Source: CAZCBJ01 sp964496705
GTDB lineage: Bacteria; Chloroflexota; Anaerolineae; Anaerolineales; Anaerolineaceae
DNA length: 36,028 nt
Reading direction: 5' to 3'
Assembly (NCBI GenBank): GCA_964496705.1
Contig: CAZCBJ010000017.1
Location: forward strand, 1-36,028
Of this stretch, positions 17,533 to 25,524 are shown in pieces; within the stretch, counting starts at the first letter, position 1, and each line of letters opens with the position of its first letter. The notes under the pieces were generated by a model, which searched no databases, had not been told where the DNA came from, and saw nothing but the letters and a program-made list of their open reading frames with translations. A program made the translations under genes and the position numbers.

Positions 17533-18378
17533 CTACTCCTCGCTCTCGTCCTCATAGCTCCCCGGGTACCAGCGCTCCTCCTCGGGGGTGCCGTGCACGT
17601 CCTGATCCTCGGGGGTCAGCGGGTCGTCCATGCGCACCAGCAGGACGATCCCGGCGGTGCGCACGCCGTTGGGGGTCATCATGCGCCGCACGCGGTAGCG
17701 CAGGAAGTAGCGCTTGACCAGCTCCTGGTTGAGCACATCCTTGACCGTGCGCAGGCTGACCGCGGCGCGGCGGGCCAGCTCGCCCATCTCGGTCTCCACC
17801 TCATTGCGCAGCTCGCCGGTCAGCGGATTCCAGTAGCACAGCGAGCGCGCCGCCAGGATCACCGCCAATGCAGAATGGCCCAGCAGCGGCAGCCAGTGCT
17901 CAAAGAAATACAGGGTCAGGAACAGCCCGCGCTCGGGTTGGATGACGCGCGCGCGCTGGCTGCCGTAGGCGCGCTGCAGCATCACCTTGCGCGATTTGCC
18001 CGCCGGCTGCACTTCGGGGGCGGGGTCGGCGGCGGGCGGCTCCTGCGCATCGCGCGCGCGCAGAACGGGAGACTGCGCCGCCACCTGCGCGCTGGTGCCC
18101 ACCACCATCTTGAAGGTCACCCCGCTGCCGTAAAAGCCCTCCAGGATGCGCGTGATGCGGCTCCTCAGGTGGCTGGCCACCCAGTCGCGCGTGGCCGTGC
18201 TCACCGTGCTGACGGTGAAGACCCCCTCGGCGTACCCCACCAGGCGCAGGCTCTGCACCCAGGTCTCGAAATCCACCCGCGACATCTCGGCGCGCAGCTG
18301 CCCCAGCACCATCTCCCAGGCCTCTTGCGGGTCTGGCGGATGGGCGGGGGTCGGCTGGCTGCCGGGCAGGGAATCCAT
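17533..18378 (-). CDS. DnaA domain I-like protein, putative replication initiator-like
   Basis: A 281-residue protein. Residues about 18-92 (AWEMVLGQLRAEMSRVDFETW, then SLRLVGYAEGVFTVSTVS and TRDWVASHLRSRI) follow the pattern of the DnaA N-terminal domain (domain I), which in DnaA binds DnaB and other partners. A basic linker (GKSRKVMLQRAYGSQRARV) and a helical C-terminal part (about 150-245) with an HTH-like segment (GELARRAAVSLRTVKDVLNQELV) follow. There is no AAA+ domain or DnaA domain IV, so it is not DnaA. A replication or DNA-binding role is inferred. It lies 13 bases after the antirepressor-like gene and close to an ATPase and parAB. Confidence 0.7.
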   Translation of the reverse strand: MDSLPGSQPTPAHPPDPQEAWEMVLGQLRAEMSRVDFETWVQSLRLVGYAEGVFTVSTVSTATRDWVASHLRSRITRILEGFYGSGVTFKMVVGTSAQVAAQSPVLRARDAQEPPAADPAPEVQPAGKSRKVMLQRAYGSQRARVIQPERGLFLTLYFFEHWLPLLGHSALAVILAARSLCYWNPLTGELRNEVETEMGELARRAAVSLRTVKDVLNQELVKRYFLRYRVRRMMTPNGVRTAGIVLLVRMDDPLTPEDQDVHGTPEEERWYPGSYEDESEE

Positions 18379-18391
18379 CGTTACGCTCTCA

Positions 18392-19201
18392 TCAAGGGTG
18401 GTTGGTCAGCGCGCGTATCTGGCGCTCCAGAAATTCCACCACCATGCCAAAATCTTCCTGGCGGATATCCTCGCTGCGCGAGACGCCGGTCAGGCGGGTG
18501 ATGTCCATGTAAATGCCCGGGTAGGGCTTGGCCTCGCCGCGCTCCTGCAGCAGCGCGCCGAGCGCGGCCACCAACTGGCGGAGCTGGCCGAGCTGTTCGG
18601 GGGTCAGGCGCACCTTCGGGCCTGCCACCGCTTCCAGACGGGTCACCTGCTGGCGCAAATTGCCAAAGGCCTCACGAATCTGCTGCACCTTCTCCTCGTG
18701 CGCCTGGCGCAATTCAGCCAGCTCCGCCTCCACTTTTTTTGAGATCATCTCCTCGAACAGCTCCTGCTCGGCCACCATGCGCGCCACCGACTGGCGCAGG
18801 AACTGCATCTCGCCGCGCTCGCTGATGCCGAAATGCTCAGCCAGCACGGTGTGGGCCTCGTCGAGGAAAGCCTTGAGCAGCTCGCGCGCCTCCTCGCTTT
18901 CCACCCGCTCCAGCTCCACGCCGGTGAGGAACAGCGGCGCAGCCGAGGCCATCAGGCACAGCGTGGGCTGCGGCCCGCCGGGGGTGGTCATCAGGATGGT
19001 GGCGGTGTAGGGCTCAAAGTAGCCCTGCTGGCGCATCAGTCGCTTGCGCTGCGCGCGCGGGTCGAGCCCAAAGGCCTCGCACAGCGAGCGCACCGAAATG
19101 TAACCCTTGCCGTCGCGCAGATCGGCGGTGGCAATCTCTTTGCCGCGGAAGGCCAGCCTGCGCTCGCGCTCGGGGCGAAAAACGGGCGTTTCATCAGTCA
19201 T
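18392..19201 (-). CDS. Phage antirepressor N-domain-like coiled-coil protein
   Basis: A 269-residue protein. The N-terminal part (about 14-105: FRGKEIATADLRDGKGYISV, EAFGLDPRAQRKRLMRQQGY, MASAAPLFLTGVE) matches the P22_AR_N/BRO-type antirepressor fold found in phages and plasmids. A long charged coiled coil follows (about 140-200), and a C-terminal segment (KPYPGIYMDITRLTGVSR, EFLERQI) recalls ORF6C-like domains. AAGGAA lies 8 bases before the ATG. In phages this architecture regulates lysogeny; here, beside a DnaA-like protein, ATPase and parAB, it may control replication or partition (inference). The 307-base upstream region is rich in repeated motifs. Confidence 0.75.
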   Translation of the reverse strand: MTDETPVFRPERERRLAFRGKEIATADLRDGKGYISVRSLCEAFGLDPRAQRKRLMRQQGYFEPYTATILMTTPGGPQPTLCLMASAAPLFLTGVELERVESEEARELLKAFLDEAHTVLAEHFGISERGEMQFLRQSVARMVAEQELFEEMISKKVEAELAELRQAHEEKVQQIREAFGNLRQQVTRLEAVAGPKVRLTPEQLGQLRQLVAALGALLQERGEAKPYPGIYMDITRLTGVSRSEDIRQEDFGMVVEFLERQIRALTNHP

Positions 19202-19511
19202 GCGCGCGATTCCTTAAAGAAAAAGAAGACAAGACTTGATCCACAGGTTGTGCAGGTGGGCGCAGATCAAGATAAATATTGTATTCAGCTGCGAAAATCT
19301 GCGTCATCTGCGGATTCCTCTTCTCCAAAGGGAAGTCCATGATGACCCCCCCTTGCGCGGGGTCAAGGACGATCCTGCTGGGTATATATGCACTTGTGGG
19401 GGTAAATATCGTCATATGCGCCATATATGGGGGTCTGGATGGGGTTCCCCCCTTGGTTTTGGTGTTTTTTCTTCCATAAATATTGCCTATTTTTGGAAGA
19501 AACAATATTTA
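19202..19511. promoter_or_regulatory. Repeat-rich control region: possible origin or operator
   Basis: About 310 bases between the 110-aa gene and the antirepressor-like gene. It has four copies of TAAATATYGY: plus strand 19273-19282, 19403-19412 and 19477-19486, and inverted at 19502-19511. TTTCTTCCA (19468-19476) and TGGAAGAAA (19494-19502) form a 9-bp inverted repeat around the third copy. There are also CATATG and CCATATATGG palindromes (about 19414-19431), a GACCCC/GGGGTC hairpin (about 19343-19363), AT tracts and TGATCCACA (19237-19245), one base from a consensus DnaA box. The GCGTCATCTGCGGATTC segment (about 19300) belongs to the dispersed repeat family. Confidence 0.55.
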
Positions 19512-19841
19512 CGCGATCATCCTTTCCACCAGCTCGGCCAGGGTGGCAAACTCGCGCCGCCCGGTGAGCGCGGTGTGCCGCGCCGAGCAGATGCGAGTCA
19601 GGATCCCCACCGTCTCGCCGATGGAGACCTTGCGCTGCAAGAGCGCCTCGAAGCGTTCCTGCCACACCGCCAGCTCGCTCACCTCCCCCTGCGAAAGAGT
19701 CACGCCGATCTTGCGCCGCGGCACCACCGCCGGCGGGCGTCCGGCATGTCGCACAGCCACCTCGGTGGGTTTGCGCTGCGCTTCATACAATTGCACCCAG
19801 GCGGGTTTGCTGGCGGGATCGGGGGCGGCTGGCGTGGTCAT
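19509..19841 (-). CDS. Unknown 110-aa protein coupled to the AAA ATPase
   Basis: Not recognised. The N-terminal third is Pro/Ala-rich and basic (AGRPPAVVPRRKIGV); the rest is mostly helical (SEVSELAV-like start SQGEVSELAVWQERFEALL, then KVSIGETVGILTRI, FATLAELVERM). The shape of a basic strand followed by two helices recalls small DNA-binding partners of ParA-type or phage proteins, but no motif proves it. Its ATG overlaps the ATPase stop (ATGA), so the two are made in a fixed ratio. Its stop codon overlaps one TAAATATTGT motif of the control region. Confidence 0.7.
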   Translation of the reverse strand: MTTPAAPDPASKPAWVQLYEAQRKPTEVAVRHAGRPPAVVPRRKIGVTLSQGEVSELAVWQERFEALLQRKVSIGETVGILTRICSARHTALTGRREFATLAELVERMIA

Positions 19842-20671
19842 TGTTTCACCACCTCGCGCACGATGTTCAGGCTGATCATCGTCTCGTCAGATTGCAGCAG
19901 CGAGTCGGTGGCCAGCGCGCACAGGCGGATGATGTCGCGCGGCACGCCCTGCGAGCGCTCGTAGAGCAGCTCGAAAGCGTTATCGTCGATCAGCGACTCG
20001 TTGCGCCCGGCCACGCGCAGGCGGAACATGACCATCTGCAGCGCGCTGGCCAGGGTCAGCGGCGGCAGCACCAGGCGCACGAACACGCGGTCGTTGACCG
20101 CCCGGTTGGTTTCGAACAGCGAGGACATCTCGCGCTGCCCGAAGGCCAGAATCTGCACCACCTTGGTGTCGTAGTCGAAATTGTACAGGCTGTGGATCAC
20201 CTCCAGCGCCTCGCTGACCATCAACTGGGCATCATCCAGCAGGACGATCACGTTCTTGCCGCCGGTGTACGATTCAACCATGCGCAGCTCGAGCAATTGC
20301 ATCTGGCGCTGCAGGCTGCGCTGCGGCTCGACGCGCAGATTGACCAGCCCGCTGGAGATGCGCCGCGCGGCGTCCATCGCCGAGCGGAAGTCGGCGGTGT
20401 GGATGTAGCAGATTTCCATCGCCGTCTCCGACGCATACACATCGTAGAGGCGCCGCGCCAGCGAGGATTTGCCCATGCCCATCTCGCCGCTGATCAGCGC
20501 CAGCCCGCGCCGCCGCAGGATCACCCCCTGCGCCTGGCGATAGACCGCCAGGTGCTCCGGGCCGAGGTAGAGATAACGCGGGTCTGCGGAAAGCTTGAAG
20601 GGGTCTTCTTTGAGGCCGAAGCGCTCCAGGCGCACCAGCCTCCATTCCTCATCACTGATTGTGCTTACCAT
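19838..20671 (-). CDS. AAA ATPase, ExeA/TniB type
   Basis: A 277-residue single-domain ATPase. The opening LERFGLKEDPFKLSADPRYL and YLGPEHLAVYRQ is the classic ExeA/GspA N-terminus, followed by Walker A SGEMGMGKSS (61-70), Walker B VIVLLDDAQ (141-149), a sensor-like QILAFGQREM and the C-terminal helical lid SQGVPRDIIRLC. Relatives include the ExeA ATPase, transposition regulators such as TniB and phage Mu B-like proteins; without a peptidoglycan-binding domain a DNA-related role fits better here. AGGAGG lies 9 bases before the ATG. It is divergent from parA across a 163-base promoter region and heads the minus-strand module. Confidence 0.88.
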   Translation of the reverse strand: MVSTISDEEWRLVRLERFGLKEDPFKLSADPRYLYLGPEHLAVYRQAQGVILRRRGLALISGEMGMGKSSLARRLYDVYASETAMEICYIHTADFRSAMDAARRISSGLVNLRVEPQRSLQRQMQLLELRMVESYTGGKNVIVLLDDAQLMVSEALEVIHSLYNFDYDTKVVQILAFGQREMSSLFETNRAVNDRVFVRLVLPPLTLASALQMVMFRLRVAGRNESLIDDNAFELLYERSQGVPRDIIRLCALATDSLLQSDETMISLNIVREVVKQ

Positions 20672-20834
20672 TGTGTAATTCCTCCTGCGATGAGATAATT
20701 ATTACATGAATTTTGGGAACTGGCAATAGGAATTAGGGTATTTTAATCTTAAAAAACCGGAATTGAGCTAATTCCATTGATTATAACCGAAAGTTGTGCT
20801 AATATATAGAATAAATGAGCTAAAAACGACAACT
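20672..20834. promoter_or_regulatory. Divergent promoter region between AAA ATPase gene and parA
   Basis: Minus strand: TTGCCA (20726-20721), 16 bases, TAATAA (20704-20699), for the ATPase gene. Plus strand: TTGATT (20777-20782), 17 bases, TAATAT (20800-20805), for parA. A GGAATT-GAGCT-AATTCC palindrome (20759-20775) touches the parA -35 box, and another GGAATT lies 30 bp away at 20729. These are good candidates for ParA or ParB autoregulation sites. A two-codon frame (ATG AGC TAA, 20815) precedes the parA ATG, which has no clear ribosome-binding site. Confidence 0.6.
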
Positions 20835-21680
20835 ATGGCCGTCACCATCACCATCGCCAACGAAAAGGGCGGGGTGGGCAAGACCACCACCGCCGTCAAC
20901 CTGGCCGCCGGGCTGGCCCTGTGCCTCAGCGAGCAGCCCGGGCCGCGCGGGCGCGTGCTGCTCATCGACATGGATCCGCAGGGCCACGCGCTGCTGTCCT
21001 GCGCCTTCGGCACCCACGCCGCCCCCGCCGCCGATTCGCTCGCCGCGCTGCTCACCGAAAGTCCGCCGCCCTCCCCCCAGCGCCTGCTGCGCCCCGCCGC
21101 CCACCACCCCAACCTGTTTTTCGTCCCCACCCAGCGCGCCGCCATGATCGAGGCTGCCCAGGTGCTGCCCACGCTGATGGCCAATGAGACGCGCCTGGCG
21201 CGCGCGCTGGCCCCCCTTCAATCTCATTTCGCCTACATCATTATCGACACCCCGCCTGCCACCGGCGACCTGCTGGTCAACGCCTTGGTGGCCGCCGACC
21301 AGGTGCTCATCCCGGTGGAGACCAGCTATCTGGGCGTCTCGGGCCTGCGCGAGCTGCAGCGCACCATCGACGAAGTGCGCCATCACTTCCGCCCCGCGTT
21401 GAACATTCTCGGATACCTGCCCACCCTGTGCGACGAGCAGCGCGGCGAAGCGCAGGAGATCCTCGCCGAGTTGGAGAAGCGCTACCCCGCCCGCTTGCTG
21501 CCCCCCATCCACAAATCCACCGACCTCGCCTACGCCCACTCCAATCACATGGATATCTACACCTACCGCCCGCCGCGCCAGCGCAAGCCCGGCCAGTTGG
21601 CTTCCTCCTCGCGCGCCACCCAGGAATACGCCCGCCTGGTGGACATCATCCTCGAGCGGACGTGGGAGCAGGTGGGCTAG
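20835..21680 (+). CDS. parA: ParA family partition ATPase
   Basis: A 281-residue ParA/Soj ATPase that would bind DNA in its ATP form and move a ParB-bound site. The deviant Walker A KGGVGKTT is at 11-18, VLLIDMDPQG (switch I/Walker A' region) at 41-50 and YIIIDTPPATGDL (Walker B) near 134-146. There is no N-terminal HTH, so it is the short type (Ib-like or chromosomal Soj-like). ATG 20835 (MAVTITIANEKGG) was chosen because the upstream ATG-in-frame extension is not conserved and overlaps the promoter. parB follows after 292 bases filled by four palindromes. Spacing and neighbours resemble plasmid or integrative-element loci more than the usual rsmG-soj-spo0J arrangement. Confidence 0.92.
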   Translation: MAVTITIANEKGGVGKTTTAVNLAAGLALCLSEQPGPRGRVLLIDMDPQGHALLSCAFGTHAAPAADSLAALLTESPPPSPQRLLRPAAHHPNLFFVPTQRAAMIEAAQVLPTLMANETRLARALAPLQSHFAYIIIDTPPATGDLLVNALVAADQVLIPVETSYLGVSGLRELQRTIDEVRHHFRPALNILGYLPTLCDEQRGEAQEILAELEKRYPARLLPPIHKSTDLAYAHSNHMDIYTYRPPRQRKPGQLASSSRATQEYARLVDIILERTWEQVG

Positions 21681-21695
21681 ATGGGCACTAATTTT

Positions 21696-21956
21696 CCCTC
21701 ACCCCTTGTCCCCTCTCCCGTTCATCGGAGGAGGATTGGGGGCGGGAGCACACAAGTGTCATTTCCCTCACCCCTTCGCCCCTCTCCCGTTTACGGGAGA
21801 GGGGTTGGGGGTGAGGGCGCAGAATTATCATTTCCCTCACCCCTTCGCCCCCCCTCCTGTTCACGAGAGGGGGATTGGGGCCAGGGCGCACAAGGTTCAT
21901 TTCCCTCACCTCTGCGCCCCTCTCCCGTTTACGGGAGAGGGGTTGGGGGTGAGGGC
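21696..21956 (+). repeat. Four tandem REP-like palindromes with exact 69-bp period
   Basis: Copies begin at 21696, 21765, 21834 and 21903, each CCCTCACC... and, in copies 2 and 4, a full hairpin CCCCTCTCCCG-TTTA-CGGGAGAGGGG flanked by CCCTCACC/GGTGAGGG arms. Copies 1 and 3 are partly decayed in the stem. Linkers of about 15 bases end in TCATTT or similar. The last copy ends 16 bases before the parB ATG. Frames run through all copies because 69 is a multiple of three, but I judge the tract non-coding. Confidence 0.9.
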
Positions 21957-21972
21957 CCAAAGGATTCCTCCC

Positions 21973-23103
21973 ATGCCTCCTCGCAAACGATCCAGCGCTT
22001 TTGAAGATTTTCCGGTTGAAGATTCCCCCGCCGGCAAGTTGCGCAAACCCGTCCCGGCAGACGAGACCGCGCCGCCGGTGGAGCGCATCGAGCGCCTCAA
22101 GCCGGGCCAGATGCTGCCCGACCGCTTCCAGCCGCGCCACCTGCTGCCCGGCCCGCTGCGCCCGGCCTTCTTTTCCGGTCAATTGGATTGCTACCAGACC
22201 GCCGCCGCCTGGCTGGCGCTGGCCGAGTCCGACCCGCTCTACCGCGCCGAGGCCGAGCGCCTGCTGGCGATGGGCGATTCTTTCGAGAACCACGGCCAGA
22301 TCAAGCCGATCACCGGCGCCTGGCAGCCGCTGGAGGACGGGCGCTACGTCTTCCTGATCGAGACCGGCGAGCGGCGCTTCTGGGCGGCCTGTCTGCATGC
22401 CGTGCGCGAGCGGCTCGCCGAGGAACCGCTGCTGCGTGTGGAAGTGGTCGCGCGCCCCAGCCGCCAGCGCCAGGTGCTGGAGAACCGCCACGCCGAGCCG
22501 CCCACCGCCGTCGGGCAGGCCTGCGAGGTGGCCGCGCTGATCCTCGCCGAGCTGGGCATCCCGCCCGACCCGTCCGCCGCCGATGAGTTCGATTACTTCC
22601 GCCGCGCGCGCGCCCAGCGCATGCCCCACGGTCTGTGGGAACGCATCGCGCCGGTCATGCAGCTCACCCGCCCGCGCATGGTGCAACTGCTCAACATCCT
22701 CGACCTGCCCACCCCGCTGCTTGAGCTGGCCGAGCGCTACCGCCTGCCCGAGCGGGTGCTGCGCGAGGTGCTGTCGCTGCCGCCTGCCGGGCGCGAATCG
22801 ATGCTGCATCTGGCCGCGCAGCAGGGCCTGACCGCCGACGAGGTGGCCGCCATTTCCGCCCCGCCTTCCCTGCCTGCCGACCTCGCCCCCCGCCCGCCGG
22901 CGCTGCCCGCCTCCCCCGAGCGCGCGGCGGCCAGTGCGCTGCGCCGCCTGGCCCGCGCCGGGGGGCAGCTGCTCGCCGCCGGGCGCTACGCCGCCCTCGA
23001 CCAGCTGGCCGACGACCTGCTGGTCAGCGGCGACGCCGCCCGCCTGCTGCCCCTGCTGGATGAGCTGGCAGCGCTGCTGCGCGCCAGGCTGGAGAGGCGA
23101 TAG
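21973..23103 (+). CDS. parB: ParB-like partition protein
   Basis: A 376-residue ParB-family protein. The nuclease-like N-domain shows FENHGQIKPI (104-113) and TGERRFWAA (131-139, compare GERRxRA of ParB box II, the CTP site) and ENRHAEPPTAVGQA (170-183). An HTH follows (about 224-245, APVMQLTRPRMVQLLNIL) and second helical DNA-binding part to about 300; a Pro-rich linker leads to a helical C-terminal region (330-376) suited for dimerisation. ATG 21973 with AAAGGA eight bases upstream was preferred; the frame is open further up only through the palindrome array. Divergent from textbook ParB in box II (FWA for WRA), so CTPase function is uncertain. Confidence 0.82.
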   Translation: MPPRKRSSAFEDFPVEDSPAGKLRKPVPADETAPPVERIERLKPGQMLPDRFQPRHLLPGPLRPAFFSGQLDCYQTAAAWLALAESDPLYRAEAERLLAMGDSFENHGQIKPITGAWQPLEDGRYVFLIETGERRFWAACLHAVRERLAEEPLLRVEVVARPSRQRQVLENRHAEPPTAVGQACEVAALILAELGIPPDPSAADEFDYFRRARAQRMPHGLWERIAPVMQLTRPRMVQLLNILDLPTPLLELAERYRLPERVLREVLSLPPAGRESMLHLAAQQGLTADEVAAISAPPSLPADLAPRPPALPASPERAAASALRRLARAGGQLLAAGRYAALDQLADDLLVSGDAARLLPLLDELAALLRARLERR

Positions 23104-23138
23104 TCCTGCCCGCCCGGTGCCGCGCCATTCAGATGATA

Positions 23139-23144
23139 TATAAT
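23139..23144 (+). promoter_or_regulatory. -10 box (TATAAT) upstream of the alpha-xylosidase gene
   Basis: TATAAT at 23139-23144 lies 44 bases before the ATG at 23189, with AGGAGGAG just upstream of the start. No good -35 box is visible at 16-18 bases, so an activator could be needed. Confidence 0.45.
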
Positions 23145-23188
23145 TTACAGCGCCGCGAGGCGAATCCCCGGCTTTCCCAGGAGGAGCG

Positions 23189-25507
23189 ATGAAATTCACA
23201 GATGGTTACTGGCAAATTCGCGAGGGGATCACCCCCCATTATGCCGTGCACGTCCACGAGGTGGAGCTCGAGGCGCATGCGTTCACCGCGCATGCCGCCA
23301 CGCGGCGCATCAACCAGCGCGGCGACACGCTCAACGCGCCCATGCTCTCGGCGCGCTTTTCCTCGCCGATGGAAAACGTCATCCGCGTCCAGGTCTGCCA
23401 TTTCAAAGGCGGTCTGCCCCCGCGGCCTGAATTTCAGCTTCATTCCGCGCCCGCGCCCCAGGTGCAAATCCATGACGACGACCAGGCGGCGGTGCTGACC
23501 AGCGGGCGGCTGAGCGTGCGCGTGGACAAGGGCAGCGACTGGAAGGTGACCTTCCTCGACGGCGAAAATGCGGTCACCGCCAGCGGCTGGCGCGGTCTGG
23601 GCTACATGGAAACCCCGGCGGGCGCCTTCATTTGCGAGAACCTCAGCCTGGGGGTGGGTGAGTGCGTTTACGGGCTGGGCGAGCGCTTCACCCCCTTTGT
23701 CAAAAATGGCCAGGTGGTGGAGATGTGGAACGAGGATGGCGGCACCAGCAGCCAGTTGGCTTACAAGAACATCCCCTTCTATCTAACCAACCGCGGCTAC
23801 GGCGTGTTCGTCAACCACCCCGAAATGGTCTCCTTTGAGCTCGGCTCCGAGAAGGTCGAGCGCGTCCAGTTCAGCGTGCCGGGCGAGCGGCTGGATTACT
23901 TCGTCATCTACGGTCCCACCCCGGCCGAGGTGCTGGAGCGCTACACCGCGCTCACCGGGCGCCCGGCGCTGCCCCCGGCCTGGTCGTTTGGGCTGTGGCT
24001 GACCACCTCGTTCACCACCAGCTACGATGAGCAGACCGTGACCGGCTTCATCGACGGCATGGCCGAGCGCAACCTGCCGCTGCACGTCTTCCACTTCGAC
24101 TGTTTCTGGATGAAGGAGTTTCACTGGGTCAATTTCGAGTGGGACCGGCGCGTGTTCCCCGACCCGGCCGGCATGCTGGCCAGGCTGAAGGAGCGCGGGC
24201 TGCGCATCTGCGTGTGGATCAACCCCTACATCGCCCAGCGTTCGGCGCTGTTCGACGAGGGCATGACCAACGGCTATCTGCTCAAGCGCCCCGACGGCAG
24301 CGTTTTTCAGTGGGATAAGTGGCAGGCGGGCATGGCGCTGGTGGATTTCACCAACCCGGCCGCGCGGCAGTGGTTCGCCGACAGGCTGCGCGCGCTGGTC
24401 GAGATGGGCGTGGACTGCTTCAAGACCGACTTCGGTGAGCGCATCCCCACCGATGTGGTCTATTGCGACGGCTCCGACCCGCTCAAGATGCACAATTACT
24501 ATGCCTACCTCTACAACCAGACTGTCTTCGAGGTGCTGGAGGAGAAATTCGGCAAGGGCGGCGCGGCGGTCTTCGCCCGTTCGGCCACCGCCGGCGGGCA
24601 GCAGTTCCCCGTTCACTGGGGCGGCGACTCAACCGCCACCTTTGAATCGATGGCCGAGAGCCTGCGCGGCGGGCGGTCGCTGGGGCTGTCGGGCTTCGGC
24701 TTTTGGAGCCACGACATGGGCGGCTTCGAGCAGACCGCCCCGCCCGAGGTCTACAAGCGCTGGTGCGCCTTCGGGCTGCTCTCCTCGCACAGCCGCCTGC
24801 ACGGCAGCAGCTCCTACCGTGTGCCCTGGCTATTCGATGAGGAGGCGGTGGACGTGCTGCGCCACTTCACCAAACTCAAGTGCCGCCTGATGCCCTATCT
24901 GTACGGCGCGGCGCTGCAGGCCCACGAGCGCGGGCTGCCGATGCTGCGCGCCATGCACCTGGCCTTCCCCGGCGACCCCGCCTGCGACACGCTCGACCGC
25001 CAGTACATGCTGGGCGACGCGCTGCTGGTGGCGCCGGTGTTCAGCTTCAGCGGCGAGGTGGACTACTACCTGCCGCCCGGGCGCTGGACGCACTTCACCA
25101 GCGGTCAGGTGGTGGAGGGCGGGCGCTGGCTGCGCGAGCAGCACGGCTTCCTCAGCCTGCCGCTGATGGTGCGCCCCAACACGCTGCTGGCGACGGGCGC
25201 CAATGACAAACGCCCGGATTATGATTACACCATCAACCCCACCTTCCAGTTGTTCGAGCTGGAGGATGGGGCGGCGGCCTGCCGCGTGCCAGACATGCAG
25301 GGCAGCCCGCTGCTCACCGCGGCGGCGGCGCGGCGCGGCAAGCAAATCCGCTTCCAGGTCAACGGCGCCGCGCGCCCCTGGTCGCTGCTGCTGCGCGGGA
25401 TCAAGGAAATTGAAACCTTCGACGGCGGTCGCGCCCAGGTGGACCCCCTCGGCATGCGCATCTACCCCGCCCCCGGCGCGAACAGTCTGGTGGTGATCCT
25501 TAAATAA
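23189..25507 (+). CDS. yicI: GH31 alpha-xylosidase, YicI type
   Basis: A 772-residue enzyme, the same length as Escherichia coli YicI and alignable from the first residue (MKFTDGYWQIREG) to the last. It should release alpha-linked xylose from isoprimeverose-type oligosaccharides of xyloglucan in the cytoplasm. The nucleophile is D414 in KTDFGERIPTDV and the acid/base D480 in WGGDSTATFESMAE; the YicI-specific DGSDPLKMHNYYAYLYN stretch and WSHDMGGFE are present. Domains: N-terminal beta-sandwich to about 230, (beta/alpha)8 barrel about 245-585, two C-terminal beta domains. A strong AGGAGGAG precedes the ATG. It forms its own unit and ends convergent to a toxin-antitoxin pair. Confidence 0.95.
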   Translation: MKFTDGYWQIREGITPHYAVHVHEVELEAHAFTAHAATRRINQRGDTLNAPMLSARFSSPMENVIRVQVCHFKGGLPPRPEFQLHSAPAPQVQIHDDDQAAVLTSGRLSVRVDKGSDWKVTFLDGENAVTASGWRGLGYMETPAGAFICENLSLGVGECVYGLGERFTPFVKNGQVVEMWNEDGGTSSQLAYKNIPFYLTNRGYGVFVNHPEMVSFELGSEKVERVQFSVPGERLDYFVIYGPTPAEVLERYTALTGRPALPPAWSFGLWLTTSFTTSYDEQTVTGFIDGMAERNLPLHVFHFDCFWMKEFHWVNFEWDRRVFPDPAGMLARLKERGLRICVWINPYIAQRSALFDEGMTNGYLLKRPDGSVFQWDKWQAGMALVDFTNPAARQWFADRLRALVEMGVDCFKTDFGERIPTDVVYCDGSDPLKMHNYYAYLYNQTVFEVLEEKFGKGGAAVFARSATAGGQQFPVHWGGDSTATFESMAESLRGGRSLGLSGFGFWSHDMGGFEQTAPPEVYKRWCAFGLLSSHSRLHGSSSYRVPWLFDEEAVDVLRHFTKLKCRLMPYLYGAALQAHERGLPMLRAMHLAFPGDPACDTLDRQYMLGDALLVAPVFSFSGEVDYYLPPGRWTHFTSGQVVEGGRWLREQHGFLSLPLMVRPNTLLATGANDKRPDYDYTINPTFQLFELEDGAAACRVPDMQGSPLLTAAAARRGKQIRFQVNGAARPWSLLLRGIKEIETFDGGRAQVDPLGMRIYPAPGANSLVVILK

Positions 25508-25524
25508 AGACCTTCTTTATGTGC

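Noticed and set aside
21681..22004. An open frame beginning with ATG directly after parA, made of four similar 23-residue repeats
   Set aside because: It exists only because the palindromes have a 69-bp period; the same palindromes occur singly in non-coding DNA elsewhere, and parB has its own start and ribosome-binding site.
21688..23199. A 503-codon minus-strand frame opposite parB
   Set aside because: Gln/Gly/Arg-rich antisense frame passing through the palindromes; parB motifs are on the plus strand.
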